A DNA stretch of 64,000 nt, taken from positions 1-64,000 of the forward strand of contig PAFU01000007.1 of the NCBI GenBank assembly GCA_002704225.1, read 5' to 3'. Below are positions 58,622 to 64,000 of this stretch, piece after piece. Within the stretch, counting starts at the first letter, position 1. Each line of letters starts with the position of its first letter. The position numbers and the translations under genes were made by a program. The notes beneath the pieces are model-generated. The model was not told the DNA's origin. It did no database searches and worked only from the letters and a program-made list of their open reading frames with translations. This stretch comes from Gammaproteobacteria bacterium. Its GTDB lineage: Bacteria > Pseudomonadota > Gammaproteobacteria > Pseudomonadales > Azotimanducaceae.

Positions 58622-58634
58622 TGAATTTCATTCA
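58622..58634. promoter_or_regulatory. predicted MetR operator at the metR start
   Basis: TGAATTTCATTCA matches the MetR consensus TGAA-N5-TTCA perfectly and ends on the A of the metR ATG. A second, longer dyad, TGAATAGAATTTGATTCA, lies at 58591-58608. Binding at the start codon would be expected to repress metR (autoregulation). Confidence 0.75.
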
Positions 58635-59563
58635 TGTCCCAAGTTGAAATACGCCACCTGCGGACGCTGGTTGCCCTACGGGAAACCGGGAGCTTGGTTG
58701 AAGCCTCCGAGCGCATGTTTTTGACTCAATCCGCCCTCTCTCACCAGATCAAGGAACTGGAGGGGCGACTGGGCTGCACGTTGTTTTTGCGCAAAACTCG
58801 GCCCGTGCGATTTACCAGCGCCGGTAATCGGTTGCTGGAACTGGCGGATGAAGTGCTGCCACGACTGCACAAGGCGGAACTGGATCTGCAGCGCTTTGCT
58901 GGTGGCGAAACGGGTCGCATCATCATGGCCATTGAATGCCACAGTTGTTTTGAATGGCTGTTGCCCGCCATTGATGCCTATCGAAATGAGTGGAGCGATG
59001 TGGAGTTGGACATATCCAGTGGTTTTCACTTTGCGCCGTTGCCCGCCCTAGCGCGGGGTGACCTAGACCTCGTGATCACGGCGGATCCGGTGGACGAAAC
59101 CGGTATCGCTTACTTTCCGATATTCAGTTACGAAGCCCAACTCGCCATAGCGAAAAATCACCCCTTGGTTGATAAACCCTGGGCCGAGCCCGAGGATCTG
59201 GCGGACGAAGTGGTGATCACCTATCCGGTTGATCGAAGCCGACTGGATCTGTTTACCGGCTTTCTGCAGCCAGCGGGCGTGGAACCAGAGAGGGTGAGAC
59301 ATGCGGAGCTGACCACAATGATTGTTCAGTTAGTCGCCAGCGGGCGCGGCGTGACCTGCCTGCCGAACTGGGCCTTACACGAATATCGACAAAGCGACTA
59401 TGTCATGGTGCAGTCGTTGGGCGAAGAGGGTATCTGGCCTACGCTGTACGCTGCAGTGCGCAAGGATCAAGCCGACGCACCGTTCATGACAGCGTTCATC
59501 GACGTAGCCAAGGAGGTGTGCTTCGCTAATCTAAGGGGCATCGTTACGGCAGAGCTCGGCTAG
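58634..59563 (+). CDS. metR: LysR-type regulator MetR
   Basis: 309 residues. The N-terminal winged HTH (HLRTLVALRETGSLVEASER, then LTQSALSHQIKELEGRLGCT) is typical LysR. The effector domain carries the MetR-specific MAIECHSCFEWLLPAIDAYR, GDLDLVITADPVDE and YPVDRSRLDLFTGFLQPAGV. MetR uses homocysteine as co-activator to control methionine-synthesis genes. No met gene is adjacent except the PLP enzyme 11 kb away. Its stop is followed directly by the exporter gene. Confidence 0.95.
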   Translation: MSQVEIRHLRTLVALRETGSLVEASERMFLTQSALSHQIKELEGRLGCTLFLRKTRPVRFTSAGNRLLELADEVLPRLHKAELDLQRFAGGETGRIIMAIECHSCFEWLLPAIDAYRNEWSDVELDISSGFHFAPLPALARGDLDLVITADPVDETGIAYFPIFSYEAQLAIAKNHPLVDKPWAEPEDLADEVVITYPVDRSRLDLFTGFLQPAGVEPERVRHAELTTMIVQLVASGRGVTCLPNWALHEYRQSDYVMVQSLGEEGIWPTLYAAVRKDQADAPFMTAFIDVAKEVCFANLRGIVTAELG

Positions 59564-60172
59564 TTGAGCGCATTCAACACCCTGATCGCCGGCTTTAGTT
59601 TGGGCCTCGGTCTTATTTTGGCCATTGGCGCTCAAAACGCCTTTGTGCTCAAACAAGGCATTCGCAAACATCACGTGTTCTGGATATGCCTGTGCTGCGC
59701 GGTCTCCGACGCGCTGTTGATCGTTGCCGGTGTCGGTGGCTTTGCCAGCTTGATGGCCTTGTACCCGTGGATTGACCCGCTGACTCGCTATGGTGGCGCG
59801 CTGTTCTTGTTGGCCTATGCGGTGCTCAGTTTCAAAGACGCCATTTATGACGAATCGGCGATGGATTACTCTGCAGCGGAAAAGCCCCAGTCCCTGCGCT
59901 CGGCCTTGCTCGTCTGTTTGGCCTTTACCTGGCTCAACCCACATGTCTATTTGGACACCCTAGTCCTGATTGGTTCGGTCTCGACCCAATACGCAGAGCA
60001 ACGTGAACTCTTTGCGCTAGGCGCGGTGACTGCCAGCTTCGTATTCTTCTTCTCGCTGGGTTTTGGCGCGCGCTATCTAGGCCCCCTGTTTGCCAAGCCT
60101 CAAGCTTGGCGCTACCTTAATATTTTTGTTGGCTGCACCATGCTTGCGATAGCGACCGGCCTAGTGCTCTGA
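59564..60172 (+). CDS. LysE/ArgO-family amino-acid exporter
   Basis: 202 residues from a TTG start immediately after the metR stop (TAG TTG). About six helices. The LysE-family N-terminus FSLGLGLILAIGAQNAFVLK with GIRKHHVFWICLCCAVSDALL is very close to ArgO. It likely exports arginine or lysine, but coupling to metR rather than to argP hints at another amino acid, such as a sulfur-containing one; this is speculative. Confidence 0.88.
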   Translation: MSAFNTLIAGFSLGLGLILAIGAQNAFVLKQGIRKHHVFWICLCCAVSDALLIVAGVGGFASLMALYPWIDPLTRYGGALFLLAYAVLSFKDAIYDESAMDYSAAEKPQSLRSALLVCLAFTWLNPHVYLDTLVLIGSVSTQYAEQRELFALGAVTASFVFFFSLGFGARYLGPLFAKPQAWRYLNIFVGCTMLAIATGLVL

Positions 60173-60179
60173 AGGGGGT

Positions 60180-60749
60180 TTAGGGAATGAGTGTGTGCTC
60201 AAGCCAACGACCCGTGTCGAGCACATAGCGGGTACGATCGTGCACACCGTTTGCCTGATTGAGATCCAAACGCTCGATCTTCTCAGGCAGCAGCAGTAGG
60301 CCGCGAGCGCCTTCTGGAGCCACCAGCGGTACAGGTGGGTTGATGTTTTCCAACAAGTTCAGCAGATCGTCCCGATCACTGATCTCACTGCTTTGGGGCC
60401 GTTGCTGGTAAAGCCAGTCCATCCGCTTCGGTACATCCGGCCGCAGTTGCCAGCTCTCGGCAATGTGCTCGGCAGGTAATGGCTCGCAGCGTGCCTGTAT
60501 GCGGTATTGAATCTGGATTGAGGGCCACCAGACCTGAATGGCCACCTGCTGCTGACTTTGCTGCCATTTGGGACTGCTGGCATTGATGTATATGGCTAAT
60601 CCCTCAGGAATGTCGCGCAGCACGAGCGTGCGAGCTTGAGGCAGACCAGCCTCGTCTACGGTGGCCAGTACGCAAACCGCCGCCATGGGATCCTTGGCTT
60701 CTCTGGCTGCCTCTCGATCCGCTGCGAAACGCGCCATGGGATCGCTCAT
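60180..60749 (-). CDS. pyridoxamine 5'-phosphate oxidase-family flavoprotein
   Basis: 189 residues, PNPOx-like split barrel. AVCVLATVDEAGLPQARTLV, NASSPKWQQSQQQVAIQVWW and the C-terminal LDLNQANGVHDRTRY are related to PdxH, with the FMN- and PLP-binding Arg/Lys positions partly changed (the usual RxxLLK region reads RTLVLRD). The C-terminal part is shorter than in classical PdxH. It may be a genuine pdxH or a PdxH-like paralogue. It overlaps the MBL gene upstream by four bases. Confidence 0.75.
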   Translation of the reverse strand: MSDPMARFAADREAAREAKDPMAAVCVLATVDEAGLPQARTLVLRDIPEGLAIYINASSPKWQQSQQQVAIQVWWPSIQIQYRIQARCEPLPAEHIAESWQLRPDVPKRMDWLYQQRPQSSEISDRDDLLNLLENINPPVPLVAPEGARGLLLLPEKIERLDLNQANGVHDRTRYVLDTGRWLEHTLIP

Positions 60750-61624
60750 TCGAGCGATCCACGCTGGGCGAGGTGGGTCTTAATGATGCCAATCCAACGA
60801 TCTACGCTGATAAAACCCTGGCCCCAAGCCGCGTAGCCCTCGAGATCTGCGGCAATAGAGGCATCGTCTTTGCCAGCATCCAAGCCGTGGGCGACGATTC
60901 GTCGTGTATCCTCGATCACCTCTAAACAGCGCGCTACCGCCGCAATATCCGCTATGGGGCCGTGACCGGGAATAATTGTAATGTCGTTGGGCATGTCACG
61001 AATTACCCGCCGTAGATTACTGATGTAGCCGTCGACGCTGCCACCGCTAGGCATGTCAATGTAGGGGAAGGCACCATTGAACAGTTGGTCGCCCATATGC
61101 AGTACGTTGGCCTGTTTGAACCACACCATGGTGTCGCCATCGGTATGCCCTTGCGGCAAATGAATCAGCGCCAGTTCATCGCCGTTGAAGTGAATGGTTA
61201 CAGAATCAGCAAAGGTCACCAAGGGCAGGGCGCTGGTGGGTAGATTGTCTTGAGACAGCAAACGCGCGCGGACGTTGTCGTGGGCAATGATTACGCCGGT
61301 GCGGCCAAACTCCGCATTACCGCCAATGTGATCGCCGTGGAAGTGGGTATTGAGAATGATGCGGGGACGGTCGCCGCCGAGTGCTTTGAGCGCGTTTTCA
61401 ATTCTGCCTGCCAACGGCGCAAACTGATCATCAATGATCAGCGTGCCGTCGGCACCCGAAGTCACGCCGATATTGCCGCCAGCTCCTTGCAGCATGTAAA
61501 CGTTTTTACCTACCTGCTGGGTTGCGATGTCGACATCGGCGAAGCGGTCTGCAGCGACCAGCGGTTGGCTTACCAACATAATAATTGTTAAAGCTGTAAA
61601 TCGTACTGCAAGAATAATCTTCAT
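60746..61624 (-). CDS. exported MBL-fold metallo-hydrolase
   Basis: 292 residues from ATG 61624 (TTGGAGTTGACCGT upstream). A signal peptide (FTALTIIMLVSQPLVAA) directs it to the periplasm. The metallo-beta-lactamase motif NTHFHGDHIGGN (HxHxDH, about residue 95), PQGHTDGD and PGHGPI provide the zinc or iron ligands. Sequence style resembles subclass-B-related hydrolases and quinoprotein-relay-like MBL proteins. Substrate unknown. Translationally coupled to the PNPOx gene (four-base overlap). Confidence 0.87.
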   Translation of the reverse strand: MKIILAVRFTALTIIMLVSQPLVAADRFADVDIATQQVGKNVYMLQGAGGNIGVTSGADGTLIIDDQFAPLAGRIENALKALGGDRPRIILNTHFHGDHIGGNAEFGRTGVIIAHDNVRARLLSQDNLPTSALPLVTFADSVTIHFNGDELALIHLPQGHTDGDTMVWFKQANVLHMGDQLFNGAFPYIDMPSGGSVDGYISNLRRVIRDMPNDITIIPGHGPIADIAAVARCLEVIEDTRRIVAHGLDAGKDDASIAADLEGYAAWGQGFISVDRWIGIIKTHLAQRGSLE

Positions 61625-61682
61625 ACGGTCAACTCCAATAATGAATGCCGGAAGATCCGGCGTTTTGCCCAGGCTGTCGCCT

Positions 61683-62444
61683 TTAGACATTGACGGTGCG
61701 AGCGGTCTTGCTGTGGTCGCTCCACTGTTCCGGCGCATTGGCCTGATGCCCTTTCATTCGGGCATAGAGGAGGCCGTGCGCGTTGCCGCTGAGCGAATCA
61801 AACAGCATGTTGTCGGTGTCGGAATGGCGGACATGATTCATCAGCCGTTCAAACACAAAAATAAACTGGTTGGTATGGCGTGCGCGGATCTCCGTTTTGT
61901 AAAACAATTCGAATTGCTTAGTGGTCTCACCCAGCGCAAACGAGATTTCCAGCAGTTTGCGACTGAAAATCTCGGGGTCGCCCTTGCTTTGTTCCGAGAA
62001 CATTTGTTCGCTGTTGATTTCACCGGACGGGTAATCTGCAAGCGGGCCGTGGCTCGATATATAGAGCATGCCCGATATGCCCCCGAGCTGATGGCGCACG
62101 GTTTCGGCTAGGCGCAGAGTCGCCTCTTGCCGCGCGTAGGTCTCGCTGGCTGCCAGCTTTTCAGATTGAATGATTGCCTGCTCGGCGGTGCGGGCGATTT
62201 CATTCGCTTGGGCGCGCATGGCCTGAGTATTCTGAATGAGTTCTTGCTGCTGCAGAAAGTAGCCGATAACCAGCCACAGGAAAGCCAGCGGCGCGAAGGC
62301 ACCCTCCAAAAAGCTGCCAACCTCTTCAACGGGCAGATTCACAAAACCTGCCCAGCCCACGCTGCTGCTGACGTAAATGAATCCGGTAATCAGCCATATC
62401 GACGTCAGCGACAGGCCCATGAAAATCCGCCAATCCATTTTCAT
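61683..62444 (-). CDS. two-helix membrane protein with coiled-coil, unknown function
   Basis: 253 residues. Two N-terminal transmembrane helices (IFMGLSLTSIWLITGFIYVS; FLEGAFAPLAFLWLVIGYFL) are followed by an alpha-helical QQ-rich segment (QQQELIQNTQAMRAQANEIA) of coiled-coil type and a cytosolic C-terminal region of about 150 residues. No enzyme motif is seen. The stop of the 50-residue gene upstream is six bases before its ATG, so both are made together. Confidence 0.65.
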   Translation of the reverse strand: MKMDWRIFMGLSLTSIWLITGFIYVSSSVGWAGFVNLPVEEVGSFLEGAFAPLAFLWLVIGYFLQQQELIQNTQAMRAQANEIARTAEQAIIQSEKLAASETYARQEATLRLAETVRHQLGGISGMLYISSHGPLADYPSGEINSEQMFSEQSKGDPEIFSRKLLEISFALGETTKQFELFYKTEIRARHTNQFIFVFERLMNHVRHSDTDNMLFDSLSGNAHGLLYARMKGHQANAPEQWSDHSKTARTVNV

Positions 62445-62450
62445 AGTGGC

Positions 62451-62603
62451 TTAGGTTTCGTTTGAATCGTCGCGCTGCCGACGCAGTTCAGCGATGTCTT
62501 TCTGTATTTCGCTCAAACGGAACAGTACGTCCGGCATTTGATCGCTGATGCGCCACAGGAAGAAGGTAATAAGACAAAGTACAAGAAAAGAAAAAAAAAC
62601 CAT
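62451..62603 (-). CDS. 50-residue single-pass membrane microprotein
   Basis: ATG 62603 to TAA 62451, with GAGGAACCGTA before the ATG, a good ribosome-binding site. The first 18 residues are a hydrophobic helix (MVFFSFLVLCLITFFLWR), followed by a short charged helix (LSEIQKDIAELRRQRDD) that could form a coiled coil with the protein encoded next. Six bases separate it from that gene. The first codons contain a run of nine T, a possible slippage site. Not recognised as a family. Confidence 0.65.
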   Translation of the reverse strand: MVFFSFLVLCLITFFLWRISDQMPDVLFRLSEIQKDIAELRRQRDDSNET

Positions 62604-62726
62604 TACGGTTCCTCGTTTCGGGTGAAAGATAGTGAGTAGTGATAAGGGCTAGGGTATCCAAGACCATGTGGAAAGGCACCCTTGGATTGGCCTCTTCGAT
62701 TGGCGATTTCACCTTCTATGAAAGAG

Positions 62727-63245
62727 TTAACGTTTACATTCCCTCTGTGGCGTCAGGTTTTCCTCAATCTTGCAGCCTCCTGCCATCAACTCGTGCCAAT
62801 TGCCCCGAAAGGTAAGTCTGACCAAGCCGAGGGTCGGCAGGTTCGGGCTGATTGCGTGCCGGTCTTCCTCTTTGAGTACGACGTGCGCCAAATCGCTGAT
62901 GCCCGGATTGTGCCCAATCAGCGCAGCACTTGAGCAGTCATCCGGTGTGCCTTGCAGACAGTTCAGCAAGGTGAAGCTGTCTGCAAGGTACAGCGACGGC
63001 TCGTAGATCACCTGACTGTGCCACAGGTCGGCTAAAGGCTCGGCGGTCTGTCGTGTGCGGGTTGCCGGGCTAACCCACAGCCACTGGGGCGGCGCCGGGT
63101 TATGTTGCGCCAGATGCTTCGCGAGGCGTTGCACATCGGCCCGCCCCCGAGGAGCGAGCGGGCGTTCGGCATCGGTCTGGCCAAACACCGGGTTGTCGGC
63201 CTTGGCATGGCGGATCAACCACAATGTTCGGCGAGTGGTGGACAT
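62727..63245 (-). CDS. SixA-like phosphohistidine phosphatase (histidine phosphatase superfamily)
   Basis: 172 residues from ATG 63245, which overlaps the stop of the upstream flavin-enzyme gene (TGATG). The RHG-type motif is LWLIRHAKADNP (catalytic His near residue 12), with ATRTRQTAEPL (Arg) and IGHNPGISDLAH (second His). SixA removes phosphate from phosphohistidine in two-component or PTS-Ntr systems; whether this protein does the same is inference. Confidence 0.88.
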   Translation of the reverse strand: MSTTRRTLWLIRHAKADNPVFGQTDAERPLAPRGRADVQRLAKHLAQHNPAPPQWLWVSPATRTRQTAEPLADLWHSQVIYEPSLYLADSFTLLNCLQGTPDDCSSAALIGHNPGISDLAHVVLKEEDRHAISPNLPTLGLVRLTFRGNWHELMAGGCKIEENLTPQRECKR

Positions 63246-64000
63246 CAGTCCCAGAGGGCGAAGAACTCGTCCATGGCCTGCATCTGGCCACCGGCGACAG
63301 CAGAAGGCACGATGATTGGCGTTTTGATGCCGGCGTCGAACCAAGCTTCTATCCCTTGACGAACGTCGCTAGCAGAGCCGAACAGCGTGGTGTCCGCCAG
63401 CCAGCGGTCGGACAAGCATTCCGGCACGCGGTCATAGTCTTTTTCGGCAATGGCGGCTTCGACACCGTTCATTTCCTCTTCGAAGCCTGCTTCTTTCCAG
63501 TAGTTACGGTAGTTGGGCAGGAAGGCATAACTGGTTAACGTTTTACGGCATACCGCTGCTGCTGCGTCTTTGTCATCGCTGACGCAGGTGGGAATCATGT
63601 TGCCAATAAAGAAGTCGTCCCGTGCCTTGGTCTCGTCGCTGAGATTGCCAAGAGAATGGGCCATATGTGAGCGTGCGCCATTAGCGAATACCATGCCGCC
63701 GCCAATCTCTTGGGCCAGCTGAATCATTTTGTCCCGCAGGGTAGCCAACACGATGGGCGGCAGTTCACCTACCCGTGGCACGGCCTGCATGTCTTCGACA
63801 AATTGGCGCATATCGCTCAGTGGCTTGCCGGCGGTAATGCCCATGCGGTTCAGGGCTGGCGCGTGGCTGACGCCAACGCCAAAGCGGAAACGACCCTCGG
63901 AGACCTCATGTAAGAACGCTGCGGTCTGGGCAAAGTCCGTCGCGTTGCGGGTGTAGATCGGTGTGATACTGGTACCGATCATGACGTCTGTGGTGTTTAA
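63245..64000 (-). CDS. LLM-class flavin-dependent oxidoreductase, 5' end beyond the window
   Basis: At least 251 residues; the frame is open to the right edge, so the true start lies outside. Luciferase-like monooxygenase fold: VSEGRFRFGVGVSHAPALNR, the GGMVFANGARSHMAHSL segment and a C-terminal FDAGIKTPIIVPSAV resemble F420/FMN-dependent members. The internal Met at 63982 is not the start; the normal length is about 280-330. Co-transcribed with the SixA-like gene through a start/stop overlap. Confidence 0.85.
   Translation of the reverse strand, partial: LNTTDVMIGTSITPIYTRNATDFAQTAAFLHEVSEGRFRFGVGVSHAPALNRMGITAGKPLSDMRQFVEDMQAVPRVGELPPIVLATLRDKMIQLAQEIGGGMVFANGARSHMAHSLGNLSDETKARDDFFIGNMIPTCVSDDKDAAAAVCRKTLTSYAFLPNYRNYWKEAGFEEEMNGVEAAIAEKDYDRVPECLSDRWLADTTLFGSASDVRQGIEAWFDAGIKTPIIVPSAVAGGQMQAMDEFFALWD

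Overview
The window looks like chromosomal DNA of a marine-type gammaproteobacterium. This is an inference from gene content: exonuclease I (sbcB), fxsA-groES-groEL, MetR, ampD beside aceE/aceF, a MarR gene next to a large TonB-dependent receptor, a TPR-sulfotransferase, and several acyl-CoA genes. No rRNA or CRISPR array is present, and there is one tRNA. Several genes appear to use GTG or TTG starts.

Layout. 1-4.6 kb: a tRNA-Thr(CGT) followed by an island-like stretch of small, partly decayed ORFs. It holds four diverged copies of a leader-plus-start-codon module, a small Cys4 protein, a PhyH-type dioxygenase, small membrane proteins and a membrane-protein/XRE pair. 4.7-13.9 kb: apt, a carotenoid-oxygenase-family enzyme, small flavin/F420-type enzymes, a Gfo/Idh/MocA dehydrogenase, a nitroreductase, TetR, an M19 dipeptidase lipoprotein, a short prepilin peptidase and MarR. 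14.3-20.4 kb: TonB-dependent receptor, TPR-sulfotransferase and an ENPP-type phosphodiesterase. 20.4-32 kb: housekeeping genes nadC, ampD, aceE, aceF, cobalamin adenosyltransferase, a YajQ-family gene, an AmpG-like carrier, an alkyltransferase-like (ATL) gene, fxsA, and a groES-groEL operon with a CIRCE operator.

33.0-35.6 kb, minus strand: the most striking locus is a compact four-gene operon of the HvfABCD/bufferin type. It has a Cys-rich EGKCG-repeat precursor peptide with a signal peptide, a DUF692/MNIO enzyme, a DUF2063 partner and a DoxX membrane protein. In this recently recognised class of metal-binding RiPPs the core cysteines are converted to oxazolone/thioamide groups.

35.9-49 kb: a coiled-coil protein, an acyltransferase, a DASS carrier, sbcB, a fused osmoprotectant ABC importer, two Nudix hydrolases, a PAS-GGDEF-EAL gene split by a frameshift at a run of seven T, a PLP enzyme, an SDR and purC. 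49-54.6 kb: an acyl-CoA carboxylase split into separate biotin carboxylase, 73-residue biotin carrier and carboxyltransferase genes with a crotonase inside, followed by an MFE-2-like SDR. 54.6-58.5 kb: a two-strand cluster of methyltransferases, an alpha-toroid protein and a GT4 glycosyltransferase. 58.6-64 kb: metR with a predicted auto-operator, a LysE/ArgO exporter, a PNPOx/MBL gene pair, a small membrane-protein pair, a SixA phosphatase and an LLM flavin enzyme cut by the right edge.

All assignments come from reading sequence motifs. No database search was possible, so family names are recognition calls.
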